A DNA stretch of 64,000 bases from Lolium rigidum. Its lineage: Eukaryota; Streptophyta; Magnoliopsida; Poales; Poaceae. The stretch lies in the NCBI RefSeq assembly GCF_022539505.1, contig NC_061514.1:218015837-218079836 (forward strand). The letters run 5' to 3'. The position numbers and the translations under genes are program-made. Shown here in pieces: positions 1 to 10,825 of this stretch. The notes below the pieces were generated by a model that searched no databases, was not told where the DNA came from, and saw only the letters and a list, made by a program, of their open reading frames with translations. The number at the start of each line of letters is the position of its first letter. Position 1 is the stretch's first letter.

Positions 1-544
1 GACAGCCCGGTCACAGAGCCCGGTCGAGACCGGACCCAAACCGGATCCGACGGGAATGACCCACCAAACTGCCTTAAGTTATCAATTCGCGTACTGTTCG
101 CCCCGGCTGGCCATGTGTGCCTATATAAGTAGCCTGGACCCCTCCTTAGCTCTTTAGACTTGTTTTGAACTCAAACCTACCTTTGAGCTTAGTCTCCCTT
201 GGGTATCATCCCTCTGTAATCAAGGCACCTTGGTTGTTGACTTAGATCTTGTTGAAGGAGATTCTAGTACTTGTTACTCTCTCTCCTTCCCCAAGCTCTT
301 CCTCTCCAATCCCAATCTCTCTCCGGGAATTCTACCGCGTGTCTCTTCCTCGGAGATTCTATTGGCGTGGTCCATCGAGCCACGGAGGTAAGCATCGGGT
401 GTATCGGGTTGGTGTGCGTGCGTGAGTCTCGGAGTTCCTCGTGCCCGTCGTGTTCTTCGTGTTCATCGCGTTTTCCCATCTTCCCCCTTGGTTTCGAAGT
501 CAATCCGCGAGATCGGGCCACACACGGGGTCTTAGACCTCATCA
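1..544 (+). repeat. LTR fragment (right part) of a gypsy-type retrotransposon
   Basis: Right-hand part of a long terminal repeat on the plus strand. The CCGGTC-rich start resembles the LTR at about 39948-40640. A TATA box (TATATAA) lies at 122-128 and the block ends in CTCATCA at 544. From 545 the sequence reads as the CACTA second gene on the minus strand, so the LTR/target junction is placed at 544/545. No primer-binding site follows, so this is a 3' LTR or solo LTR. The family is not identified. The left end is outside the window, so a target duplication cannot be tested. Confidence 0.65.
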
Positions 545-1423
545 ACCGGGCTAGGAGGAACTGCCTGGTTTGCTTGTTTTTGTATTGTGAGAAGACGGGT
601 TCGAGGCCGTTCCTCACACGCTCCTTATCCTGGGCGTCCATTTCGGTTGAGCCGCCCTAAACCCGCCAGGACCAAGTTTGTGGGTGCCTAAGTTCAGTTT
701 CCGCATGTCCTTCCCCAACTGACTAGAATCCGACGTTGACTCGCTCTCGCACTTGATCTTGAAATCAGCGTAGTCTTTCTCGGTGATAGAAGGATTTGAC
801 TCCTTGATCTTCTCATAACTCTCACCCTTCTGAATCATTTTCTTCACTCGGTTCCGCCAACTAGCGAGGGCGGTCCTCATCTTCGTGAGGGCAGCATTGT
901 GCACTTTGTTCCGCATGAGACGTTTTTCTGAGCAGTCCACCGGGAACTCGTACCGTTCGTGCAGCTTCGTGAAGAGGAGGGAGCGCAAATTCGCTCTGTC
1001 AGGATGCCTGAGGTTCTCGGTGTTGATCGAGACCGTGCTCCGGAGGATGCACCCGAGTTGGGCCGAGTACCCTTTGACTAGTTCAGGGGGCGCTGTTGGA
1101 TGCCCACTGGCGTCCACTTCGGTGAATGCCTGCTTCACGGTGCTGAGCACATTCGGGTGACGCTCCCTCTGTTGCTTCTTTGGCTCGCCGCCGTCCGTGT
1201 GTTCACCGCCGTCCATGTGTTCGCCGCCATCCGTGGTGTCATCCTCGGCGGCACCATCGTCAGTGGTGTCATCCTCGGCGGCATCATCCGCTCGGTAGTC
1301 TGGATTGGTGCCATCATCCTCGCCATCATCGCGGCGAGGTTGTGACTCCATCATCTCCACTTCATCGGTTATCATCCAGAATGGCTTGCTGCCGCTGCCG
1401 CCGGCCTCATCGTTGTCGGCCAT
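545..1423 (-). pseudogene. CACTA second gene, TNP1-like / plant En-Spm transposase-associated protein, broken
   Basis: Start chosen at the ATG at 1421-1423 (MADNDEAGG...); an upstream in-frame ATG at 1484-1486 also exists but lies in the leader. The N-terminal third is very acidic and contains short coded repeats (AEDDTTDDG, DGGEHMDGGEHT). The central part (residues about 90-260) has the conserved Lys/Arg-rich core of the En/Spm ORF2 family, with the motif LGPGGFRAAQPKW near 645-680. Right after this motif (about 636-641) the reading frame shifts by one base. The family-like sequence (KERVRNGLEPVFSQYKNKQ) continues in the other frame down to the LTR junction at 545, where it is truncated. In characterised En/Spm elements the equivalent protein binds subterminal motifs. 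Here it is disabled by the frameshift and the LTR insertion. Confidence 0.8.
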
Positions 1424-1494
1424 GTTAGAACTAAGTAGGAAAAAATGCATAAAGTTAGCGCAAAATTTCACGGAAAAATTGGGCATGACCTATG

Positions 1495-1615
1495 CTAATT
1501 TATGGACATATGAGTGCCCCATTTTCGCCGAAACGGAAATGAATCAACATTTCGGCAATAATGGGCAACTCAGTCGATCCCTGCACAATAATATGACACA
1601 AATACACCAGGAAAA
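1495..1615 (-). promoter_or_regulatory. 5' leader of the TNP1-like gene, homologous to the TNP2 leader
   Basis: This segment lies just upstream of the TNP1-like start. It matches the segment about 21815-21935 upstream of the TNP2 start: both hold GGCATGACC, GGACATATG, a shared CCGAAACGGAAATGAATCAA core and a TTTCGGCAA motif in the same order (plus-strand reading). The two genes of this transposon thus have related leader or promoter-proximal sequence. The function is inferred: shared control or an ancestral duplication. Confidence 0.7.
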
Positions 1616-1724
1616 CAATCCACCAGCTGAGCACCATGGCACATATACAATTGTTCCTCCATATACACCATGGCACATATACAGTTGATCCTCCACTAGT
1701 TGAGCACTCAACAGCATGCATCAG

Positions 1725-1905
1725 CTAGCTATATGCATCAGCTAGCAAGCAGCAGCTAGCAGCAATAGCAGTTAGCAGCTAGCAAGCAGTAGCAAGCAAG
1801 CAGCAGCTAGCAAGCAGCAGCAGCTACCAAGCAGCAGCAGTAGCTACCAAGCAGCAAGCAGCAAGCTATTTGCAGTAGCAAGCAGCAGCAGCAAGCACCA
1901 TCAGC
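1725..1905. repeat. AGC/CTAGC-rich low-complexity tract
   Basis: Irregular runs of AGCAGC, AGCTAGC and AGCAAGC units make a degenerate trinucleotide-based satellite. Similar but weaker AGCAGC stretches recur at about 2180-2260 and 2405-2440. It lies in the presumed intron between exon-like segments of the captured gene. Confidence 0.8.
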
Positions 1906-1917
1906 ATCGAGGGCTAC

Positions 1918-3473
1918 CTTGGAGGATGCGGCGGCGGTCTTCTGCAGCGGCGTTAGCATTCGAGGGCGACGCGGTGTGCTTCTCCTGCTCCTGCTCCAAG
2001 TCTCAGCCTTGCAAATGTTCAAAATAAAAAGTCAGTAAGCTTTGAACTCTAAAAATAAAAGAGCTACAGCAGCCTAGTAGCCTTGCAAATGTTGCAAATG
2101 TTGCCAGAGTTAACCTAATGGTGAATTAATGGCATTCTCATTAACAGCAGGAACTACATTTACATCTACTATATGTAGCAGCAGCACCTATCACTAATAT
2201 GCTAGCAGCAGCACCTACCAGCCAACCAACAGCAGCCACAAGCAGCAGCAAAGCCACCACAACCACAATGCAGCTAGCAACAATGTGTAACCAGATATCT
2301 TTTGACATATAAAATGGGTGTCAGCATCATTGTTGAGATAACCAATTGCAGCATCATTTTGCAAAGACATGGAGGAAATGAATCAATTACAGTGTTGAAA
2401 TACTTTCTAGCAGCAGCCTAGGTAGCACCAGCAAGCAGCATCAATAGAGGAGGAGGAGGGGCATCGGGGGCTACCTGTGTGCAAGTGTGGCGGCGGTCTT
2501 CTGTGGTGGCTTCAGCGGTCGAGGGCCGCACAACGTGCTTCTCCAGCTGCTGCACCAAGGTGCGCGTGACGATGGACGTCGTTGCAGCAATCTCTGCACC
2601 ACCACCACACACACACACAAACCAATCAAACAACTAACAAATGAACCCCAGAGAACAACAAATGAACCTAGCAAGCACATAGCAAGCAACCCAAAAAATT
2701 TACACTTGTTACAATAACTCTGCTCTCTCACTCTCTATATACATCATACCCAATGTGACATCAAAACCATACTATGTACATGATACATTCATCATTATCA
2801 ACAAGCCACAAAAACAACACAAACCACTTGGCATTTTGAAGGTTTGCCAATGGGCTCTATAACAAAATAAATGATTTTACAATGGAATGGAAACATGGCA
2901 AACCAAAAAATATATCTTTAATGCAATTCTGCAAGAATGACAATTCAATTTCCTAACCCAACTACAATGGCAATTCTGCACTGCAAGCATCTTGATAACC
3001 CCTATGTTATCCATGTTAGCATGAACAGCCAGTAACCCCTATGTTATCCATGTTAGCAGGGTGATAGATACACATCGATGGCCAGATGTAGTGGCAGCGA
3101 AGGATGGTAGATAGTGTACGTACCTCAGAGATGTAGGCAAATTTGTCGGTGAAGTCGGAGAGGCTAGCGGCCTCCTCGGGGTCGACGAACCTGGAGAGGA
3201 TGACTACGGTGACGTCGATGTGCTTGACGGCGAGGCTGACGAGGGTGCACGCGTGGTTGAGGTAGGTGCGCGCGTTGTCCAGGTCCACGCTGCTGCTGGC
3301 CGCCGCCTGAGGTCCACGCTCCGTAGCGACGAGGACGCAGACGAGGAGGTCACAGACGAGGAAGGCGGTGAGGAGGTCGCAGATGAGGAAGGCGGCGAGG
3401 AGCTCCCAGACGAGGAGGTCGCAGACGAGGTCGCCGACGTGCTGCTCCTGCTCCGCGGAGAGCTTGAGAGGAT
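1918..3473 (-). pseudogene. Exon-like segments of an unrecognised gene inside the CACTA element
   Basis: Three minus-strand blocks have coding character and splice signals. Exon a, 3124-3473, follows a CACGCAG acceptor and ends at GAG/GTACGT. One frame is open throughout, with repeated CDLL units followed by VDLDNARTYLNHACTLVSL and ...DKFAYISE. Exon b, 2475-2593, ends CACAG/GTAGCC and continues in phase with a (IAATTSIVTRTLVQQLEKH...). Exon c, about 1918-2001, is a diverged duplicate of b with the same donor context (GTAGCCCNCGATGC). I do not recognise the protein. It lies between TNP2 and the TNP1-like gene, so it is either a captured host fragment or extra 5' exons of the transposon's second gene. 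Nothing supports expression. Confidence 0.5.
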
Positions 3474-3730
3474 CTGCGTGGGGGATTGAGGTGAATCGAG
3501 GGGGGAGGCGGCCGCCGGCGGGGAGGTGAATCGAGGTGTACCTGCGTGACGCCGCCGGGGTCTGTGGTCGCTCGCATCGCCGGGGTCCGAGGTGAATCGA
3601 GGGAGGGGCGGTCGCCGGTGGGAGGTGGCGTCGAAGAGGGGGCGCCGGTGAATCGAGATCGAGTGGGGAATGGTGAGGATGGTCGGGACGGGGGAGCGAT
3701 TTTTGGCTAAGTCCCAGACGCCCTTAGCAA
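3474..3730. other. GC-rich segment, possible 5' end of the captured gene
   Basis: High-GC stretch with the repeated motif GGTGAATCGAG(G) (3491-3660). On the minus strand a short open frame (MRATTDPGGVTQ) is followed by a CAG/GTACAC donor-like site near 3539. This could be a first exon or leader of the exon-like segments at 1918-3473, but its phase does not join cleanly to exon a. Confidence 0.35.
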
Positions 3731-3806
3731 TAGCGCACGTCTAGGGGTGCGCCACTATGAGGCTTATCAATGGCGCACCTCTAGGGGTGCGCCACTACCA
3801 CTTTAG
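3731..3806. repeat. Internal pair of CACTA subterminal-type motifs
   Basis: Two copies of a unit reading GCGCAC(C/G)TCTAGGGGTGCGCCACTA, each an imperfect hairpin of the same GCGCACC / GGTGCGCC type as the terminal array at 22386-22845. They lie about 19 kb from that terminus, between the two transposon genes. In En/Spm such motifs bind the element-encoded regulatory protein; a regulatory role here is inference. Confidence 0.75.
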
Positions 3807-3893
3807 GTTTGGGTCAAAACGCAAACAAACCAGGGTTTGACAGAAATCGATTAGTACCGCATTGGCTCTGTCCCCTGGTTGGTTTGCCAAACC

Positions 3894-3923
3894 TGGCCGC
3901 CCAGGTTCGAACCCTGGCGGCCA
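3894..3923. repeat. Perfectly symmetric 30 bp palindrome containing a GGTTCGAACC core
   Basis: TGGCCGCC and GGCGGCCA arms flank CAGGTTCGAACCCTG. The centre matches the RNA polymerase III B-box consensus (GGTTCGANNCC). An A-box-like TGGCTCTGTCC...GGTTGG lies 20-30 bp upstream at about 3863-3883. It resembles the 3' half of a tRNA or a tRNA-derived SINE, but no complete cloverleaf can be drawn, so I call only the palindrome. Confidence 0.6.
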
Positions 3924-4126
3924 CAATTGTTTCCCTTTTTTTAACAATTTACTAAACCATGTGATAAATAGCATAATACACCAAAATAAAAGGCATAAAT
4001 AATTATAATATGTCTATTTTGATCGGTACAATGTGTAGATTAACAATATGACATCCATTATTCATACAATAAAATGATACATAATTATCTTTTCACAATC
4101 TTCTTGCCCTTCTTTCTCGCGGTTGA
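3924..4126. other. AT-rich 3' flank of the transposase gene
   Basis: AT-rich sequence downstream (minus orientation) of the TNP2 stop, with no reading frame or repeat recognised. It probably holds the 3' untranslated region of the transposase gene. Confidence 0.5.
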
Positions 4127-7100
4127 TTAATTTAGCCCCGGAACTCCTAGACTTCTTCTCTTGAATGGACGGCCTTTAGATAGGGTGGTCCTGCTTCTTC
4201 TTGTTGTGTATGGTTCTTCATCATCGTCTTCGTCATCTTCCATCTTCGGATCGCCGTACTGGTCGAAGTCTAGCTCGTTGGCGGCTCCATCCATTCTGAT
4301 GATGCTCCTTTTGCCTCTCCTCGCGACAACACGGCTGTGCTTTTGCGGGTCGGTAATGAAGAAGCATTGGTCCACTTGGGAAGCTACTACCCATGGCTCA
4401 TATTTCGCGGTGACCTTTGCGCCCGCTGCCTTGGATTTGGCTTCGGGTATAACCATGGTGGTGAAATGTCGGTCTTCTTTTACGACGTTCTTGGCCCACC
4501 TGACACGGAACATCGGCACATTCTCTCCGGCGTAGCTCAGCTCCCAGATCTCCTTGATCTTTCTATAGTATCTCTGCTTGATGTCACCGGTGTAGGATTC
4601 CATCGTTACCCCGGAGTTCTTCATGTCCTTTTCCTCGGTGTAGAATGTGTAGCCGTTGATATCGTACGCCTGAAATGTCATCAGGTTGTGGTCGGCGCCC
4701 TGTGACAAGGCGAATATGAGTTTTTCTTCCGCAGAAGAATCCTCGTCTATAGTGTACGTCAACATCTTGTCCTTGAACCACCGCGTGAAGGTTGAGTTGT
4801 GCTGTTTGATTATATCTCTGTCTGTCCTCTGTTGGCCCTGATCATTGTACGTCGTGGCGATGAAGGTTTTGTGCTCTACCACCCAAGGATTGACCACGTC
4901 TATGTGTTGTAGCGCGACTAGGTTTGCTCTTTCAAAGTCGGCGATTCGACCCTTGAAGTCGACATGCATTTCGCGGCTACCCTAGCGGTGACCCCATCCA
5001 GCGAGCTTCTCGAGGTGCCTGTTTACGGGTAGACCGACGGGATTCTCGATTTCTAGATAACTCGTGCAGAAGGAGATGCACTCTTCGGTCAGAAAGCCCT
5101 TGACTATGCTTCCGTCTGGACGTGCCCTGTTGCGAATGTACCCTTTGATGACACCATTCATCCTTTCGAACGGCATCATGCTGTGCAGGAACGTCGGCCC
5201 CAGTTGGATGATATCCTCCACGATATGTACCAGCAGATGCACCATAACGTCGAAGAATGCGGGCGGGAAGTACATCTCAAGCTCGCACGGTATCACCACG
5301 ATCTCTTCCTCGTAGCCTTCTAAGTTGCCTCACGCCAACGGACTTCCGAGAGATGACGTCGAAAAAGTTGCATAGGCCAAAAAGCGTTTCACGGACGTGC
5401 GTGTCCATGATCCCACGATTGCAACCGGAAGTATCTGCGTCATCGGCACGTGACGGTCGTGAGACTTCATCCCGCTGAACCTCCGCTTCGCTTTTTTAGG
5501 TACCTGCTTATCTTCCCCGCGTAACCGTGAGGAAGTTTTACTCCTAGGAGACAGTCGAAAAGCTGCTCGATCTCCTTCGACTTAGAGTGAAGCACGCGGG
5601 GGGGGGCAGTAATATTCGATCTTTTTGGCCTTTTTGCCCTTGCGACGACTTTGCGTGTCCTCCGCCTCATCATCGTCATCGTCATCATTAGGGCGTCCCG
5701 CGTGAAGCTCCTCCCTGATCCCAATTGATTGCAAGTCGTAATTGCTTTCGACCCATCTTTGGTCTTCTCTGGCATGTTGAGGAGGGTACCAAGCATACTC
5801 TCGCACACGTTCTTCGTGATGTGCATGACATCAAGGCTGTGAGGCACACGGAGGATCTTCCAGTACGGAAGTCCCAGCAAACAGACCTCGTCTTCCATAC
5901 CTTAAGCAGCGGCTCCGGTGCCTTTCGCTTCTTTCCCGGCGGTGGGCACTCTTTCCAATTTTTCAATAGCTCGTCTATTTTCTCGCCGCTTCTCGTACGT
6001 GGCCGTCTTCGGGGTTCGTCTTGACCATCGAACAGATCCTTGCGTTTCCTCCATGGGTCGTCCTCGCGAATCCACCTTCGATGTCCCATGAACACCGTTT
6101 TCGAGGACCCGGGATCTCTATCTAGCTGGCGGTACGTTGTGTCGTCCATGCACCTGACGCATGCATTGAATCTGTGGACCACCTGCCCCGCGACATATCC
6201 GTAACCGAGAAAGTCGTGCACCGTCCTGAGCAGTGCGGATCTCATAGGGAAATATTCTTCCGCAGCGGCGTCCCACGTATTGGCAGGCGTGTCACATAGC
6301 GTGGCTAGCTCCTCTTTCAGAAGCCCCATATACAAGTTGATGTCGTTCCCTGGTTGTTTCGGCCCTTCAATTAGCATACTCATTTGAATGTACTTCCTAT
6401 TCATCTACACATAGGGGGGAGGTTGTACATTCACACAAACACGGGCCAGGTGCTATGCGTGCTGCTCTGGCTGACAAACGGATTGACTCCATCGGTGCTC
6501 GCGCCCAGCCTTATGTTCCTAGGATCGTCCCCAAATTCTGGGTACTCGAGGTTCAATGCATTCCATTGGCTAGCATCCGACGGGTGTCTCAACATCCTGT
6601 CCTTTTTATTTTTGTCCGGATCATCTGCGTCATCTTCTCCCTTCCTCATCTCCGCGTGCCAGCGCATTAGCTCTGCTTGCTTAGGATCCGCGAAATACCG
6701 CTGCAGACGAGGAGTGATCGGAAAGTACCACACCACCTTCTGAGGAGCTTTCTTCCCCTTCTTGTACCGAATGACGCCGCACTCCGAACATATGGTAGAC
6801 TCCGCGTGCTCGTTCCGATAAATGATGCAATCGTTCAAGCACACATGGTATTTCACATGCGGTAAATCCAGAGGACACACGATTTTCTTGGCCTCCTCGA
6901 TACTAGTCGGACACGTGTTACCTTTGGGAAGACGTTCGTGCCAGAATGACATGTTGTCGTTGAAGGATGTGTTGGTCATTTTGTGCTTTACCTTCATCTC
7001 CAGAGCCATGAGCATTACTTTCAGGCGGGTATCCTCCGGCCTGCATCCTTCATACAATGGAGTAACCGCCTCTACCTCCAGTTGATCCATCTTGGCTTTC

Positions 7101-7586
7101 TCTCGGGCGGCAGCTCTTGCGTTACTCGTCTGCTTGAGAAGCAGCTCTTGAAGATAAGGGTCCCGCACCCCAGTCCATCGACGATGGTCCATCGTCTTCA
7201 TCTTCATGATCGTCATGATGACCTCCATCTTGATCTTCCTCATCATCAGGTCCAGGATCTCCTACATTGTGATCATGATCATCTTCGGGATCTTCTACAT
7301 CTTGATCATGTCCGGGATCTTCTACATCCTGATCATGTCCGGGATCTTCTACATGGTGCTCACCTCCTTCCTTATTTCTTGTTGAAATCCCATGGACAAA
7401 TTCATAATCATCTTCGTCGCCTTCCCACCGATAGCCATCCATGAAACCACGCATGAGAAGGTGGTCCCGCACCATATCGGCTTTAGGGTCCATAAGACTC
7501 GTCGGCTTGCATCTTCGACATGGACATCTTATCTCATTTTGGTTATTTTTAATCATCTCGGCCATCGCGGCTTTCAAACACCTAGC
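4127..7586 (-). pseudogene. tnp2: TNP2-type CACTA transposase, main part, interrupted by an LTR retrotransposon
   Basis: This is the transposase gene of the CACTA element. Order from the N terminus: a Cys-rich transposase-associated motif (CPCRRCK) near 7500; an acidic tandem repeat (VEDPGHDQD, about 7200-7360); the Transposase_21 core (CSECGVIRYKKGKKAPQK near 6750, then ADPKQAELMRWH, NLPP and GLPYWKILRVPHSLDVMH near 5850); a DUF4218-like block (CELEMYFPPAFFDVMVHLL, 5000-5300); a DUF4216-like block (MFRVRWAKNVV, about 4450-4520); and a basic tail ending at 4127. Breaks: the upstream coding part is separated by the 14.1 kb insertion; TGA near 6430; frameshifts near 6405, 5885 and about 5750; TAG at 4982-4984. 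It is a dead copy of a gene that would cut and paste elements with CACTA ends. Confidence 0.9.
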
Positions 7587-8463
7587 TGTCGGGGGGAAGA
7601 CCCCGGGTAGGGCAAAGGACTAAGAACAACCGGCTCAAGGCCTGTCGGCCCGCGGCAAAGGCCGGCTGAGGAGCAGCCGGCTGGAGCCGTGGCCGGCTGC
7701 CTTGGGAGCTGGCTGGTTCGGAGTCCACGCTGGCCTGGCCGCAGCCAACTACGCTGTGGCTGGGCCGGCTTCAACTTGTCATATCCGGCTTGGTTTATTT
7801 CTCCCTGACATGGTCCGGGTTGGTAAGGCTTGCAGGAGAAGGAACTCGAAAGGTAGTCCGGCCCCTAAAGTCCACGATGATCTCACTCTCCGTAAAGGGC
7901 GGGGCACTGAAGAGCAACAGTGCCTCCGCCGGACATGGCATCATGGCGCCGTACGGCTACAGGACATGATGGCGACAGGGACGCTTCCTCTCCATACCGC
8001 TGACTCCGGCAGGCGGATGGGACATGCCATGAGGCCTCAACGGCTCCTGACGTCAACGCCTCGGGAAGGAGCGGAAGCCGAAGCCGGCCAGTCGGCCAGT
8101 AGGTCATAGGGACTTCTATGTAAAGTGCCAGCGTCTATATAAGCTGCACTACCCCTCTCGTGCGAGGGACGATATCGGTCACTTCTTACTCATTCTAGTG
8201 TTAGCGCTACTCAGGGAGAGAGACCTTCGTCTACCTTAGCCTCCCCGAGCAGCCGGATACAGCTCAAGGAGCACCTTTGTACTGTGATATCATCATATAC
8301 ACTCATAGCTGGAGTAGAGGTTTTACCTCCACAGGAGGGCCTCGAACCTGGGTACTTCGCCGTGTCGCTCGTGCCCATACCCGCATCCGGATACCGCTGT
8401 GAGTCCGTTAGGAACCACCTCGATCAGCCACCCTATGGCATATGCCGTCACGATACCACGACA
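7587..8463 (+). repeat. 5' LTR of the Tat-lineage element (877 bp)
   Basis: Starts TGTCGGGGGG, ends ACCACGACA, and matches 20843-21717 along its length. It holds a TATA box (TATATAA, 8136-8142) and a CCGGCT-rich U3. It would provide the promoter for gag-pol. Confidence 0.95.
8136..8142 (+). promoter_or_regulatory. TATA box in the 5' LTR
   Basis: TATATAA in a GTCTATATAAGCTGC context, repeated in the 3' LTR near 21393. This is the expected position for the LTR promoter driving the genomic RNA. Confidence 0.75.
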
Positions 8464-8465
8464 TT

Positions 8466-8483
8466 TGGCGCCCACCGTGGGGC
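8466..8483 (+). other. Primer-binding site of the Tat-lineage element
   Basis: TGGCGCCCACCGTGGGGC begins two bases after the LTR end. The same sequence type is seen, mutated, after the LTR ending at 26105. The cognate tRNA is not assigned here. Confidence 0.85.
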
Positions 8484-8782
8484 CTTCAGCGTCCGCGGCC
8501 GGTGTCTTCATCCGGACGGGCCTCACCATCACCACCGGCAAGCGGGTCGCTTCAGGCTTGATCTGGAGATTCGGCTCCCTCGACTGCGTCAGCGACAACG
8601 CTGGCTGCTTCGCCGACAGGCCCTTCCCTGCCGGCGGCAGCGTCATCTCCTTCGGCGGCCACGATGTCTATGTCGCTACCGTCGCAACGCCGCGCTACCC
8701 GCGGCAGGTGCTGCGCTGCGCAATCCCTCCTCCAGGAGCCGGCACCAGCAGCGCTCTCTCCAGCCCCTGCATCGTGCAAGTC

Positions 8783-10825
8783 ATGGCAACCGGCGACGAG
8801 CAGCCCACCAAGTCCGCGCGCTTCCGCGGCCCCAACTTGGAGCGCAATGTTGACGGCCACGCGTCCGCCTCGGGCGCAAAGGCGCCACCACCACCATCCC
8901 GGCTGGAAGAAGTCCGGGCGAAGCTGAGCACCCCGCTCACGACTGGCAGCGACCCCACCACCGTCGAGGCGGACTTGGAGGCGCACCGCCAGCTCCTCCT
9001 CAAGCAAACTGAAGAACTGGCCGCTGCCAAGCGCCAGTGGGAAATCACCCAGCGCGAGTACAACCGCGCCCACGGCCTCACTCCAGGCGGCGACAACCCT
9101 AGCCGAGCCGGCCAGATCCGCCGCAGGGGCCGCGACCTAGGCGCCGAGATCGACCGCGACGGCGCGGAAGCGCCGGCTCCATCAACGGAGCTGCCCCTCT
9201 ACAACACCCCCGACAAGAACATGCTCGCGGCCGAAGCCGCCACATAAGAGCTGCACCGCCTCGAAGGCGAAGAGTTGCGCCGCCAGACTGAGCGGGTGAC
9301 TGAGCTGCTGAAAGCCGCTAATCGGCAGTTGAAAGACCCCAGGTACGCCCACGCTCCCAGAGCTTCTCATGCTCGTGGTGCCGCAGGCAACGCCAGAGAC
9401 TGTGCCAGGGACACGGCCGAGTCCGCCTCCCCAGCACCAAGCCGGCACCGTGACTCCCGGGTTACGCATGCAAGCTCAAGCCGGACGAGCCGCCAGCCGA
9501 GCGGCAATAGCAGCCGCAGCCGGCCTCCACCAAGCCGGAACCAGGAGCAAGACTCCGAGCCCCGACGCCAACATCGGCCGGCTCCAGAAGCAAGCGGCGC
9601 TCGCCAGCCGGCACGTTCCCGGCTGGGCCCGCGCATCGAGCCGGCGGACGCCCGAGATCGCCTCGACCGGCTGGTCGAATCCCGCATCGCGGAAGAAGAG
9701 GGACCAGCCGGCCCAAAGTGCTTCGGGCCCCGCATCGCCAACGAGCCCATGATCTACGGCTTCCAGCTCCCCCGTGACACCCCCAAGTACGACGGCACCG
9801 CCAAGCCGGAGGACTGGCTGCTGGACTACTCCACCACAGTCGGCATCGCCAGGGGCAACAAGCGCTGGGCTGTACACTACTCCCCCCTGATGTTGGTCGG
9901 CTCCGCCCGCACCTGGCTCAACAACCTGACAGCCGGCAGCATCAACGGCTGGCTGGACTTCGAAGAAGCCTTCATCAGCAACTTCACCGGCACCTACCGC
10001 CGGCCGTGTCGCCCTCAGCAGCTTGAGATGTGCAAGCAGGGCCCGGACGAGACGGATCGCATGTACCTAACGCGCTGGTGCGAGATGCGCAACTCTTGCG
10101 AGGGTGTGCACGAGATCCAAGCCATCAGCTTCTTCATGGGAGGCTGTCGGCCCAACACCATGCTGTGGCACAAGCTGCGCCACAGCGAACCCAAGACCAT
10201 GGCGGCCCTGATGGCCATCGCGGACAAGTACGCGCTGGCCAAAGAAGCCGGCAAAGCGCCGGCTGATACATCGCCGGCTCCGCCCAGGCGGGACAACCAC
10301 AAGCCGGCCGAGAACAAGCCGGCTGAGGGCGCCTCTCATGGTAGCCGGCGGGACAACTACCGCGGCAAGCGGCACAGCGACCAGCCGGACCGCCGATACG
10401 GTTCTGCCCATGTGGCAGCCGTGTCGGACCCTGCGGCGGCTGGCGGCAGCCGGCGCCAGAAGCAAGACCGGCCCTGGAAGCCGAAGTTCACCTTCGAGCA
10501 GATGCTCGACTCGCCGTGCAAGTACCACAGCGGCAAGAACCCGTCCAACCACAGCACCCGCGACTGCCACTTCATGAAGCGGCTGACAAGCGGCGAACCG
10601 CTCCCACCTCCACCCTCGCCTCCTCCAGCCGGCGGGCCGGGTGGCCAAGCCGGCGCAGAGAACGCCAACCTCGAGCACCACGAGGCTAACCAAGTGCACC
10701 ATGGCCGCTACTTGGCCGAGGATGCTACCTACATCATCTTCACCTCCGAGCCCGAGGACAAGACGAGCCGCAGAGCCGTTCCCTCGAGGTCAACGCGGTC
10801 ATACCGCCGGTCCCCCAGTACCTAA
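8783..10825 (+). pseudogene. gag: Gag polyprotein of the Tat-lineage element, one nonsense codon
   Basis: Start chosen at the ATG at 8783-8785; the frame is open further upstream but that part is LTR. The N-terminal third is hydrophilic, with a helix-rich EADLEAHRQLLLKQTEEL stretch. An Arg/Ser/Pro-rich linker follows (9350-9700). The capsid domain (PKYDGTAKPEDWLLDYSTTV, ARTWLNNL, FEEAFISNFTGTYRRP, FFMGGCRP) covers about 9770-10250. A Cys/His knuckle of unusual spacing, C-x2-H-x7-H-x4-C, lies near 10518-10568. A TAA at 9245-9247 interrupts the frame, and the gag frame ends at 10825 shortly after a one-base shift relative to the protease frame (near 10785). Gag would form the particle and bind RNA in the cytoplasm. 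Confidence 0.9.

Noticed and set aside
3860..3930. tRNA gene
   Set aside because: B-box and palindrome are present, but no acceptor stem or anticodon arm can be drawn.
4161..4705. Plus-strand open frames over the TNP2 3' part
   Set aside because: They are shadows of the transposase coding sequence on the other strand and show no domain.
8284..8853. Plus-strand open frame starting in the 5' LTR
   Set aside because: It crosses the LTR end and primer site; composition is that of the CCGGCT-rich element, and gag in another frame explains the open reading.
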